Source of the DNA: Parasporobacterium sp.
Lineage (GTDB): Bacteria; Bacillota; Clostridia; Lachnospirales; Lachnospiraceae
Direction of reading: 5' to 3'
DNA length: 64,000 nt
Assembly (NCBI GenBank): GCA_017459985.1
Contig: JAFUBX010000006.1
Location: 1-64,000 of the forward strand
The notes beneath the pieces are model-generated. The model was not told where the DNA came from and did no database searches. It saw nothing but the letters and a program-made list of their open reading frames with translations. This document shows, in pieces, positions 19,561 through 26,665 of the stretch. The position numbers and the translations under genes were made by a program. Every line of letters begins with the position of its first letter. Position 1 is the stretch's first letter.

Positions 19561-20487
19561 TCACCGGATATCGGCAGTCTCCAGATAGTTTTTCAGTTCC
19601 GTTATGAATGTTTCCGCGATTTTGCTGAGTTTGATGTCTCTGCGGATAATATAGATGAGATCCACCTTCAGGTCCTGCTCTTCGTGATCCCGGTAGGGAA
19701 TTGCCGCATAGTCGCCGCCGTTCAGTTCTTCACAGATGTATCCGCAGCACAGGGTATAGCCGTTGATGCCGACCATCAGATTCAGCATGGTTGCCCGGTC
19801 ATTGGCCTTGATCACCTTGGGATAATCGTTGGTGCTGAGGGCTTCTTCAGCATAATAGAAGGAACTGTCGGGACCCTGTTCAAAGGACAGGCAGGGATAA
19901 GGCTCCAGGTCCTGATGGGAAATGGACTTTTTCCCGGCAAGAGGATGGCCGTTCCACAGATAGACATAGATGCCGCAGGTCGTCAGAATGTGGTATTCCA
20001 GCCGTTTGTTGCTGAAGATCTTCTTCATGGCATTCTGGTTGAAATCACTCAGATACAAGATCCCGACTTCACTGCGGGAGGCGAAGACATCTTCGATTAC
20101 ATCAATCGTGCGGGATTCCCGGACGGCAAATTCGAATTCGGTGGAATTATACTGATTGATGGTATTGATAAATGCCTTGACTACAAAGGAGTAATGCTGG
20201 GTGGAAACGCCGAAATGTTTCTTGATGTTTCCGTTCTGGCCGAAACGCTCCGCCATGACTTCATACTGACTGTGCAGCTGCCGGGCGTAGATCATGAACT
20301 CCATGCCGTCGTTGGTCAGGGTAATCCCCCGGGCAGTCCGGTTAAAGAGCGTGATTCCCAGCTCCTGTTCCAGATCCTTCATGGATTCTGACAGGGAAGG
20401 CTGGGAAATGTACAGGGACTCGGCCGCTTTATTAAATGAACCGGTATCCGCAATGGCAATGGCGTATCTGATCTGCTGTAATGTCAT
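19561..20487 (-). CDS. LysR-family transcriptional regulator
   Basis: A 308-residue regulator. The N-terminal winged helix-turn-helix is textbook (LRYAIAIADTGSFNKAAESL with Q in place of the first L, then ISQPSLSESMKDLEQELG). A periplasmic-binding-protein-like effector domain follows from about residue 90. It lies directly upstream of metY in the same direction and is the likely regulator of sulfur assimilation or methionine synthesis. The effector could be O-acetylserine or O-acetylhomoserine, as for CysB/CmbR-type relatives, but that is inferred. A well-formed ribosome site (GAGGAG) precedes the ATG. Confidence 0.9.
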   Translation of the reverse strand: MTLQQIRYAIAIADTGSFNKAAESLYISQPSLSESMKDLEQELGITLFNRTARGITLTNDGMEFMIYARQLHSQYEVMAERFGQNGNIKKHFGVSTQHYSFVVKAFINTINQYNSTEFEFAVRESRTIDVIEDVFASRSEVGILYLSDFNQNAMKKIFSNKRLEYHILTTCGIYVYLWNGHPLAGKKSISHQDLEPYPCLSFEQGPDSSFYYAEEALSTNDYPKVIKANDRATMLNLMVGINGYTLCCGYICEELNGGDYAAIPYRDHEEQDLKVDLIYIIRRDIKLSKIAETFITELKNYLETADIR

Positions 20488-20508
20488 GATGTCTCCTCTT
20501 TGTCTGAA

Positions 20509-20526
20509 GGCCTTTATGGAAAGGCC
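20509..20526 (-). promoter_or_regulatory. Leader hairpin of the LysR gene
   Basis: GGCCTTT-ATGG-AAAGGCC is a perfect 7-bp stem in the short 5' leader, between the promoter and the ribosome binding site. No T-run follows, so it is not an obvious terminator. It may stabilise the mRNA. Confidence 0.4.
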
Positions 20527-20545
20527 GGCGTTCTCTTTTCAGAAA

Positions 20546-20574
20546 ATAGTAATCGGCCAGCTCTTTTCTGTCAA
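20546..20574 (-). promoter_or_regulatory. Promoter of the LysR regulator gene
   Basis: Minus-strand TTGACA, a 17-bp spacer and TACTAT. It is divergent from the birA promoter; the two -35 boxes are only 45 bp apart. Confidence 0.65.
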
Positions 20575-20593
20575 CAAAAATCATGGTAATTAA

Positions 20594-20626
20594 ATGTAAA
20601 CTGTTTAATGTGTGAAAAGTTGACAA
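20594..20626. promoter_or_regulatory. Predicted BirA operator of birA-bioY
   Basis: Two inverted half-sites, ATGTAAAC (20594-20601) and GTTGACAA (20619-20626), are separated by 17 bp. This matches the known BirA box form (TTGTNAAC, 14-18 bp, GTTNACAA). The right half-site contains the TTGACA -35 box of the downstream promoter, so biotin-loaded BirA would block RNA polymerase. Confidence 0.7.
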
Positions 20627-20648
20627 TTCGCTGCAGCTGTGTTTTAAT
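20620..20648 (+). promoter_or_regulatory. birA-bioY promoter
   Basis: TTGACA, a 17-bp spacer and TTTAAT, embedded in the predicted BirA operator. Confidence 0.7.
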
Positions 20649-20729
20649 GATGCCCGGTATCAGGAAATGGGAAGAGTCCGTACAGGATGACCGGGATGAG
20701 GAATCTCCGGTGTCAGAAAGGGGACAGGC

Positions 20730-21743
20730 ATGAATACGAAGGACCGGCTGATCGGACTGCTGGAAGAACACGATGGAGAATTCCTCTCCGGAAACGAGAT
20801 CGCCGCCGAGGCGGGGATCACCAGGGCCGGGATCTGGAAATGCATCAAGCAGCTGGAAGAAGAGGGATATCAGATCGAGGCAGTGCGAAACCGGGGTTAC
20901 CGGCTGGGACCAGCCAATGATGCGGTCAGCAAACTTCCGGTTCTGAAATATCTGGAAGCATATCAGCAAAAGAGCGGCGAGACGCTGCCCTTCACCGGGG
21001 ATCGGCTGGAGGTGCAGAAAAGTGTGACTTCTACCAATGATGTTCTGAAGGAACGCGCCTCACATTTGCCCGGATGGTATACGGTGATTGCGGGAAATCA
21101 GACCCGGGGAAAGGGCAGAAGGACCCGGAGTTTCTTCTCCCCGCCGGAAACCGGTGTCTATCTCAGCGTGCTGATCAAGCTGCCGCTTCCGGCGGAAACA
21201 GCAACCAGGATCACTACGGCTGCAGCGGTGGCCGCCTGCCGGGCCATCGAGGAGACCACACAGGCCATCCCCCAGATCAAATGGGTCAATGATGTTTTTG
21301 TAAAGGGAAAGAAAGTCTGCGGGATCCTGACGGAAGCGTCCATCAGTATGGAGTCGGGCGGCCTTGAATGGGCAATCATGGGGATCGGGTTCAATGTCTA
21401 TGAGCCGGAGGGCGGATTCCCAGAGGAGCTCGCCGGGATCGCAGGGGCGATCAGTGAAGTCCGGGTCCGGGATCTTCGAAGCCGCATCGCAGCAGCATTC
21501 CTGATTCATTTTTATCAGCTATGCCTGGATCTGACCGGAGCGTCTGTCGCAGCAGAGTACAGAAAACGCAGCTTCTTGCCGGGAAAGAGGATCAATGTGA
21601 TCAAAGGAGAGCAGGAACGGCCTGCCACAGCGGAGGAAATCGACGATGAGTGCCATCTGGTGGTGCGCTATGATGACGGTACCCGGGAGGTGCTTTCCTC
21701 CGGAGAGGTCAGCATCCGGATGGACGGAACAAAATCGTTGTAA
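20730..21743 (+). CDS. birA: Bifunctional biotin ligase / biotin repressor
   Basis: This 337-residue protein attaches biotin to carboxylase carrier proteins and represses biotin uptake genes. The N-terminal ~65 residues form a winged helix (SGNEIAAEAGITRAGIWKC), so it is a class II, DNA-binding BirA. The catalytic part shows TSTNDVLKE, the biotinyl-AMP loop TRGKGRRTRSF and KWVNDVF, and ends in a small SH3-like domain. AAAGGGG lies 6 nt before the ATG. bioY begins 38 nt downstream. A matching operator covers the promoter, so the operon appears self-regulated. Confidence 0.93.
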   Translation: MNTKDRLIGLLEEHDGEFLSGNEIAAEAGITRAGIWKCIKQLEEEGYQIEAVRNRGYRLGPANDAVSKLPVLKYLEAYQQKSGETLPFTGDRLEVQKSVTSTNDVLKERASHLPGWYTVIAGNQTRGKGRRTRSFFSPPETGVYLSVLIKLPLPAETATRITTAAAVAACRAIEETTQAIPQIKWVNDVFVKGKKVCGILTEASISMESGGLEWAIMGIGFNVYEPEGGFPEELAGIAGAISEVRVRDLRSRIAAAFLIHFYQLCLDLTGASVAAEYRKRSFLPGKRINVIKGEQERPATAEEIDDECHLVVRYDDGTREVLSSGEVSIRMDGTKSL

Positions 21744-21781
21744 AGAAATAAAGAAAGAATTGTGTAAAGGAAGAATTGGAA

Positions 21782-22324
21782 ATGAACCGGAAATCAAAAG
21801 CACTGGATCTTACTTATATGGCCCTGGGGGCGGTCCTGATCGCGGTCTGCTCCTGGATCAGCATACCCGCCAGCGTCCCGTTTACGCTGCAGACCTTTGC
21901 CGTGTTCCTGGTGCTGGGGCTGTTGGGCGGTAAGAGGGGAACGGTCTCGATCCTGGTTTATCTTCTGCTGGGGGCCATCGGGATCCCGGTGTTTTCCGGA
22001 TTCACAGGGGGATTCTCCAGACTGATCGGAATGACCGGAGGATATCTGATCAGTTATATCTTTATCGGTCTGATTTATTGGGGCGCGGGGAAGCTCTTTG
22101 GCACGAAGCTGCCTGTGCGGATCATTTCCATGCTGGTGGGCAATCTGGTCTGCTATGCCTTCGGGACCGCCTGGTTCATGGTGGTTTATGCCGGACAGAC
22201 CGGCCCGATCGGACTGGGAACGGCTCTGGGAATGTGCGTGATCCCCTTTATCCTGCCGGATCTTCTCAAGATTGCTCTGGCGATCTTCCTCGCAGGCCGG
22301 CTGAGAAAACCGCTGCATCTGTGA
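21782..22324 (+). CDS. bioY: Biotin transporter substrate-binding component BioY
   Basis: A 180-residue integral membrane protein with about six hydrophobic helices. It is the biotin-binding S component of an ECF-type importer. The segments ISIPASVPFTLQTFAVFL and LLGAIGIPVFSGF are typical BioY. I start at ATG 21782, with AAGGAAG 8 nt upstream; a TTG at 21776 is the alternative. No EcfA/EcfT genes are next to it, so it probably shares an energising module encoded elsewhere. Paired with birA and no biotin synthesis genes, it suggests dependence on external biotin. Confidence 0.92.
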   Translation: MNRKSKALDLTYMALGAVLIAVCSWISIPASVPFTLQTFAVFLVLGLLGGKRGTVSILVYLLLGAIGIPVFSGFTGGFSRLIGMTGGYLISYIFIGLIYWGAGKLFGTKLPVRIISMLVGNLVCYAFGTAWFMVVYAGQTGPIGLGTALGMCVIPFILPDLLKIALAIFLAGRLRKPLHL

Positions 22325-22354
22325 GATACTTTTTGGATTTTCTGAAAAAATCCC

Positions 22355-22383
22355 TTGTAAAAGGAATGACCATATGTTAAAGT
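22355..22383 (+). promoter_or_regulatory. Predicted rplS promoter
   Basis: TTGTAA, a 17-bp spacer and TAAAGT, with an upstream TG (TATGT) giving an extended -10. rplS is separated here from its usual partner trmD and so needs its own promoter. Confidence 0.5.
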
Positions 22384-22400
22384 GTTTCTTGCTGTGAAAC

Positions 22401-22458
22401 AGGTGTTCCTCTGTTACGTGGACGATCAGGAGTGTCCGTAAGGTATTAAGAACATCGA
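22401..22458 (+). promoter_or_regulatory. Structured leader of rplS (L19 leader-like)
   Basis: An outer stem pairs GTGTTC (22403-22408) with GAACAT (22450-22455). An inner stem pairs TAC..GGAC (22415-22423) with GTCCGTA (22434-22440), with a 2-nt bulge. It lies between the promoter and the rplS ribosome site. Ribosomal protein leaders in Firmicutes are commonly autoregulatory, and an L19 leader family is known; membership here is inferred. Confidence 0.5.
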
Positions 22459-22481
22459 ATTTTAATAAGGAGGTCACGGGC

Positions 22482-22829
22482 ATGAATGAGATTATCAAGA
22501 AGATCGAGGCAGGTCAGCTGAAAGAGAAGGTTGACGACTTCAGAGTAGGTGATACCGTCAGAGTATCAGCCAAGATCAAAGAAGGCAACAGAGAAAGAAT
22601 CCAGGTTTTTGAAGGCGTTGTTCTGAAGCGCCAGGGCGGAAGTTCCCGCGAAACCTTTACGGTCAGAAAGACATCCAACGGTGTTGGTGTCGAGAAGACA
22701 TGGCCGCTCCATTCTCCGACGGTTGAGTCCGTCCAGGTGGTAAGAAGAGGTAAAGTCCGCAGGGCGAAACTGAACTACCTGAGAGACAGAGTCGGTAAGA
22801 GAGCTAAAGTCAAAGAAGTTGTCAGATAA
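22482..22829 (+). CDS. rplS: 50S ribosomal protein L19
   Basis: A 115-residue ribosomal protein of normal length at the 30S-50S interface. The N-terminal motif [16 protein letters not shown] and the mid segment [13 protein letters not shown] are typical of L19, and the tail [14 protein letters not shown] completes the match. A strong AAGGAGG precedes the ATG. Codons favour AGA and CGT for arginine, as expected for a highly expressed gene. It is monocistronic here, with its own leader and terminator. Confidence 0.98.
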   Translation: MNEIIKKIEAGQLKEKVDDFRVGDTVRVSAKIKEGNRERIQVFEGVVLKRQGGSSRETFTVRKTSNGVGVEKTWPLHSPTVESVQVVRRGKVRRAKLNYLRDRVGKRAKVKEVVR

Positions 22830-22836
22830 TTCCAAT

Positions 22837-22864
22837 GGGGACGGCGTAAAGCCGTCCCCGTTTT
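22837..22864 (+). terminator. rplS terminator
   Basis: GGGGACGGC and GCCGTCCCC form a perfect 9-bp stem with loop GTAAA, followed by GTTTT. Confidence 0.9.
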
Positions 22865-22892
22865 GGCAAATGGATTCTTTTTTGCATCTGAT

Positions 22893-24026
22893 TTACAGAT
22901 GAAGCTTCTCCGCAAAGTCAGACATGATGTCCGGAATCTGAATCTGCTGCGGACATACAGCGGCGCAGCTTCCGCATCCGATGCAGGCCGAAGGCTTTTT
23001 CTCGTCCGGCAGCGCCATCAGCGCCATCGGCGCCAGGAATCCTCCTCCTGTATACAGATGCTCATTATATAAGGAAATCAGATAGGGGATATCCAGCTCC
23101 ATCGGACAGTGGGTCGTGCAGTAACGGCATGCGGTACAGGGTACAGTCCCTTTCTTCATCATGTGGTCTGCGATGTCCAGAAGAGTGTTCATTTCTTCTT
23201 CATTCAGGGGTTTTGCCTCTTCAAAGGTCCGGATATTCGCCTCCATCTGATCCATGGCGGACATCCCGGACAGGATCATTGTCACCTCCGGCAGGGACTG
23301 AAGGAAGCGGAACGCCCATGCGGGAACCTTCTCTCCGGGCCGCAGCGCCTTCAGCCTTGCTTCATTTTCCTCAGACAAGGATACCAAAGATCCGCCCCGC
23401 AGCGGTTCCATGACCCAGACAGGGATCTGATACTCCTTCAGTGCTTCCACCTTTGCTTTTGCATCCTGGAAATTCCAGTCCAGATAATTGATCTGCAGCT
23501 GGCAGAACTCCATATCTTTTCCGTAAGCTTCCAGAAAGCGCTGCAGCACATCCAGATGTCCATGGCAGGAGAATCCCAGATGCCGGATCCGCCCGTTTCG
23601 CTTCTGCTCCATCAGGTACTCGTAGATGCCGTTGGCCGGATCCAGATAGGCGTCAATATTCATCTCGCATACGTTATGGAACAGATAAAAATCGAAGTAT
23701 TCCACCCGGCATTTCTGCAGCTGCTTTTCAAAAATCTCCCGGACTTTCGTGATATTGGAAAGATCATATCCCGGGAATTTGTCCGCCAGGAAGAAGCTTT
23801 CCCGCGGGTACTCCGAAAGGATCCGGCCGATGACCGTTTCCGAATTGCCTGCATGATATCCCCAGGCGGTATCAAAATAATTCACGCCATGATCGAAGGC
23901 GTACTGTACCATCTTCTTTGTTGTATCCGCATCCACATCCGGATCGCCCCCGGCTCCGCAGGGCAGCCGCATGCAGCCAAATCCCAGCGCGGATAACTGT
24001 TCATTCTGAAATTCTTTGTAGATCAT
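22893..24026 (-). CDS. Aldo/keto reductase with C-terminal ferredoxin domain
   Basis: A 377-residue oxidoreductase. The first ~270 residues form the (beta/alpha)8 AKR barrel, with LGFGCMRLP, the catalytic Asp/Tyr segment NYFDTAWGYH and LADKFPG carrying the Lys. The C-terminal ~100 residues carry two [4Fe-4S] motifs (CTACRYC..C and CIGCGSC..C). This fusion is common in anaerobic Clostridia, and such enzymes are thought to exchange electrons between ferredoxin and the barrel; the physiological substrate is unknown. A strong GGAGGGAG site sits before the ATG. It appears to be monocistronic. Confidence 0.9.
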   Translation of the reverse strand: MIYKEFQNEQLSALGFGCMRLPCGAGGDPDVDADTTKKMVQYAFDHGVNYFDTAWGYHAGNSETVIGRILSEYPRESFFLADKFPGYDLSNITKVREIFEKQLQKCRVEYFDFYLFHNVCEMNIDAYLDPANGIYEYLMEQKRNGRIRHLGFSCHGHLDVLQRFLEAYGKDMEFCQLQINYLDWNFQDAKAKVEALKEYQIPVWVMEPLRGGSLVSLSEENEARLKALRPGEKVPAWAFRFLQSLPEVTMILSGMSAMDQMEANIRTFEEAKPLNEEEMNTLLDIADHMMKKGTVPCTACRYCTTHCPMELDIPYLISLYNEHLYTGGGFLAPMALMALPDEKKPSACIGCGSCAAVCPQQIQIPDIMSDFAEKLHL

Positions 24027-24061
24027 AGTCTCCCTCCTTTTCTTGCCTCTTTATTATAGCG

Positions 24062-24256
24062 CATTATGCCCTATTTTGAAAATCCCGCGTTCTGCTTTTT
24101 CGGGAATGCCAGGGAATCGTCATGGAATTCGGAAGGTTTCCGGCAGAAAATGCTTTATTTTCCACACCCTACCTTCCGTCTTTTCGGGATTTACCGGGAA
24201 ATTCGGAAGGTTGCCGGCGAAAAATGCTTTATTTTCCACACCTGACCTTCCGAACT
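24062..24256. repeat. Two-and-a-half degenerate tandem repeats of ~74 bp
   Basis: Copies at 24124-24178 and 24197-24252 share GAAAATGCTTTATTTTCC-type cores and the flanks GGAAGGT and ACCTTCCG. A more decayed copy starts near 24062. Each copy is bounded by an inverted repeat (CGGAAGGT / ACCTTCCG, 8-10 bp) enclosing ~38 nt, so each could fold as a long hairpin. It lies between the start of the aldo/keto reductase gene and the end of the nuclease-like gene. No coding potential is seen. Confidence 0.75.
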
Positions 24257-24274
24257 TCAGTGGATCATAGCGGA

Positions 24275-25084
24275 TCAATTGAAATAGAAGGCAATGGTTT
24301 CCTGGATTTGCGATTTGGTCAGGCTGAATGTGTCTGATGCATATGTGCAGATCAGGTTTCTTCCCGGAAAATATCCGTGATCGAAATATACATACATCTT
24401 GTTCGCATTCTTGTGACGGTAATAATCCAGTTCTGCCATGCCGAAGTGTTCCCAGAGAAAAATTTCTCCGGTCATGGGATGCATAATCGTAAAATCCGGA
24501 TAAATGTAGCTTTTCCCACCGTCAAAGGAAATACCGCATTCATATCGGTACGGAATGCCGGCAAGATACAGGGCATTTGCAATATCCCGTTCCGCCGCAG
24601 ATTTTACCAGATCTCCTTTTAACGTTTTGTAGAGAGTTCCTTTGAACGGAATGTCCGATTTTCTATAATCTGCTGCGGCCCAATGCCTTATTTGATCTTC
24701 TGTGGAACCTGCTGATCCGCTTTGCCCGAGATCCTGCGGATCGGGAAAATCGAAAAGCAGCCGTTTGATTTCCGGGTTTTCCTGCAGGAACCGTTCATTT
24801 TCGGGATCGTATGAATTACGCAGATATGCATGGACCGCCTCCAGTTCGGTTTCCTCCTCTTTCAGGCGGTGCTGCAGAAACTTCTTTTCTGCGAGCGCCC
24901 TTGCAAATTTCCGGTCTGCTTTCCTTATCGTGAAACATTTCCCACGGCTGTAATAAAACCATCGGATCTGTTTGCCGCACCCGGATGTGAAAAATGTCCC
25001 TTCCGGCATCTCCAGAAGCCGATTCTTTGTTTCCCGGATCACTTCCTCTAATCGCTTTTCTTCCTGCTGCATAAATTCTCTCAT
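24275..25084 (-). CDS. Uncharacterised protein with a PD-(D/E)XK nuclease-like C-terminal domain
   Basis: A 269-residue soluble protein I do not recognise by name. The N-terminal third is a charged coiled coil (residues ~1-95, rich in E, K and R). The C-terminal third shows a pattern typical of PD-(D/E)XK nucleases: KSAAERDIANALYLAGI carries the first acidic residue, YPDFTIMHP the central Asp, and FLWEHFGM the E-x-x motif with a preceding Trp. I start at 25084 because AAAGGAGG lies 6 nt before it; an ATG at 25123 lacks a ribosome site. It stands alone, with no methylase or known defence gene beside it. A leader ORF and terminator lie just upstream. Nuclease activity is inferred. Confidence 0.6.
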   Translation of the reverse strand: MREFMQQEEKRLEEVIRETKNRLLEMPEGTFFTSGCGKQIRWFYYSRGKCFTIRKADRKFARALAEKKFLQHRLKEEETELEAVHAYLRNSYDPENERFLQENPEIKRLLFDFPDPQDLGQSGSAGSTEDQIRHWAAADYRKSDIPFKGTLYKTLKGDLVKSAAERDIANALYLAGIPYRYECGISFDGGKSYIYPDFTIMHPMTGEIFLWEHFGMAELDYYRHKNANKMYVYFDHGYFPGRNLICTYASDTFSLTKSQIQETIAFYFN

Positions 25085-25124
25085 CTGATTCCTCCTTTTG
25101 TAGTCCAAAGACCTGTATGACAAA

Positions 25125-25152
25125 AAAATGAGACTTCGGAAAGTCTCATTTT
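25125..25152 (-). terminator. Intrinsic terminator in the leader of the nuclease-like gene
   Basis: AAAATGAGACTT and its complement form a perfect 12-bp stem with loop CGGA. On the minus strand it runs into a T7 tract. It lies 40 nt before the nuclease-like start codon and downstream of a possible promoter, so it may act as an attenuator. It could instead be a simple terminator for another transcript. Confidence 0.7.
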
Positions 25153-25204
25153 AAATGCATATTTTTAAAAATTGCCGGTATTTACCCGGAGCCTGCTTTT
25201 TCAT
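25151..25204 (-). CDS. Possible 17-codon leader peptide
   Basis: A short open frame reads MKKQAPGKYRQFLKICI then stops inside the 5' arm of the terminator hairpin. It starts 6 nt after a candidate -10 box (TAGAGT). That layout would let a translating ribosome interfere with hairpin formation, as in known ribosome-mediated attenuators. The frame is short and could be chance, so confidence is low. Confidence 0.3.
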   Translation of the reverse strand: MKKQAPGKYRQFLKICI

Positions 25205-25210
25205 ATCCTT

Positions 25211-25240
25211 ACTCTAATGTAATACAGAGCAGCCTGTCAA
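25211..25240 (-). promoter_or_regulatory. Possible promoter of the nuclease-like gene
   Basis: Minus-strand TTGACA, an 18-bp spacer and TAGAGT. Transcription from it would cross the short leader frame and the terminator hairpin before reaching the gene. Confidence 0.45.
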
Positions 25241-25251
25241 GCGATTTCAGC

Positions 25252-25281
25252 TTGTAAAGAGCTGCGTGCAGATGCTATAAT
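25252..25281 (+). promoter_or_regulatory. Promoter of the lipoprotein gene
   Basis: TTGTAA, an 18-bp spacer and a perfect TATAAT preceded by TGC (extended -10). Confidence 0.65.
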
Positions 25282-25328
25282 CCAAAAACAGGATAAGATT
25301 CCTGGAAACAGAATGGAGGTGTATCGAT

Positions 25329-25895
25329 ATGCGTAAAATATCATTTCTGATTGCGGCGCTTTGTATCGCTGCAATGATGCTGGCGCTGACCGCCTGCGGA
25401 AACAGCAAGCCGGCGCAGGAAACTACGACCGCGGCTGAAACCACGGTGGCAGCTGAGACTACGGCGGAGGAAACTACGGCAGAGGAAACAACGGTCGAGG
25501 AAACCACGGCAGAAGAGACCGAAGCAGAGGAGACTACCGAGGAAGAAACAGAAGCTGAGACAGAAGGCAATGCGGCTGAGGGAGGCCTGACTCCTTCGAT
25601 CGTGATTGAGTTCGGGGATGCGGAAGCAATCAGTGATCTTGCCAAGAAGGCACAGAACTTCGAGGTGGAAGAAGGTACCGTCGCCCAGATCAGCGGAGTC
25701 CTCTCCACGGATCTTTCGAATCCCAGCGTTCAGGAAGAAGACGGGGAAGGAAAATACGTCGGCCTTACCATGTTCGTCGACGGCGACTGGGAAAAGCTTC
25801 CGAACAAAACGGAGATCGATGTGACCGGAACCTTTGTGAAGGGGCAGTATTACATGGAATTCCATGTTGATCCGGAAAACATCAAAGAAAGATAA
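25329..25895 (+). CDS. Lipoprotein with a Thr/Glu-rich linker
   Basis: A 188-residue membrane-anchored lipoprotein. The signal peptide ends in the lipobox LTAC (Cys at about residue 23). Residues ~30-80 are a low-complexity linker of repeated ETT and TTAEE units, probably a flexible spacer through the cell wall. The remaining ~100 residues form a small globular domain that I cannot assign; the pattern TVAQISGVLST and EIDVTGTFVKGQYYMEF suggests a beta-rich OB-like fold, which is a guess. It has its own promoter and a bidirectional terminator, so it is monocistronic. Confidence 0.8.
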   Translation: MRKISFLIAALCIAAMMLALTACGNSKPAQETTTAAETTVAAETTAEETTAEETTVEETTAEETEAEETTEEETEAETEGNAAEGGLTPSIVIEFGDAEAISDLAKKAQNFEVEEGTVAQISGVLSTDLSNPSVQEEDGEGKYVGLTMFVDGDWEKLPNKTEIDVTGTFVKGQYYMEFHVDPENIKER

Positions 25896-25958
25896 GCGGC
25901 AGCGCGTGTAAAGCAGGGACCGCGATGGTCCATTGCAACGAAGAGAAGCATGAAATCA

Positions 25959-25993
25959 GAAAAAGCAGAGCTTTATGAAAGTTCTGCTTTTTC
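25959..25993. terminator. Bidirectional terminator between the lipoprotein and SDR genes
   Basis: GAAAAAGCAGA and its complement form an 11-bp stem with A and T runs on the outer sides, placed between convergent genes. Confidence 0.75.
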
Positions 25994-26017
25994 TCTGTGC
26001 GCCCGGCGGCGCACGTT

Positions 26018-26665
26018 TCACCAGATGAAATTGGATTTTGCGGCTTCTCCGTTATCCACGAGAATGTCCTGCGCCGTCATGGAACGGTTTTCCACCGTCA
26101 GGAAATAAGCCCATTGTGCCACCTCTTCCAAAGTCATCCATTTTGACAGCAGGGTCTCTTTCAATACCGCCTCCCACAGCTCCGGGTCCTTCAGGATATG
26201 GTCATTCAGCTGATCGATCACTCCGCCGGGAGAGAGGCTGTTGGACACCGCGCCGTATCTGGCGATCCGAAGCGCGGTGTTTTTCATGTATGCCACGACA
26301 CCGCCTTTGCTGGCGGCATATTCCGGAAATTCGGAACCGGTGGATGCGCTGGCGGAGGCCAGAAACAGGATACTGCGGATTCCGGGCCGGATTCCGTATT
26401 TTTCGGTAACCCGGATGGTTCCCTTGAGATTGATATCAATATCCTCTCCGGAATTCTGCACTCCTGCATTGTTGATGAGAATCTGTATCCCATTCAGATC
26501 CGGAAGTTCATCCCGCAGAATATCCAGACGGAGGTGCTGATATTTCTCAGAATAGATTTCAGATTTCTCCCGGTCGATGCCGATCACATCATGCCCCTTT
26601 TGAAGGAATTTTTCCGCAATGACCCTTCCGATGCCGCGGCTGGTTCCGGTGATCAGTACTTTCAT
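26018..26665 (-). CDS. Short-chain dehydrogenase/reductase
   Basis: A 215-residue Rossmann-fold oxidoreductase. The cofactor loop TGTSRGIG is at residues 6-13, followed by the NNAG structural motif. The catalytic set is Ser in LASASAS and Y-x3-K in EYAASKGG. Length is slightly short for the family (~240). The substrate is unknown. It directly abuts the upstream queuosine-precursor transporter gene (0 nt gap), so the two form an operon under the preQ1 riboswitch. A role in queuosine metabolism is possible but not shown by sequence. Confidence 0.88.
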   Translation of the reverse strand: MKVLITGTSRGIGRVIAEKFLQKGHDVIGIDREKSEIYSEKYQHLRLDILRDELPDLNGIQILINNAGVQNSGEDIDINLKGTIRVTEKYGIRPGIRSILFLASASASTGSEFPEYAASKGGVVAYMKNTALRIARYGAVSNSLSPGGVIDQLNDHILKDPELWEAVLKETLLSKWMTLEEVAQWAYFLTVENRSMTAQDILVDNGEAAKSNFIW

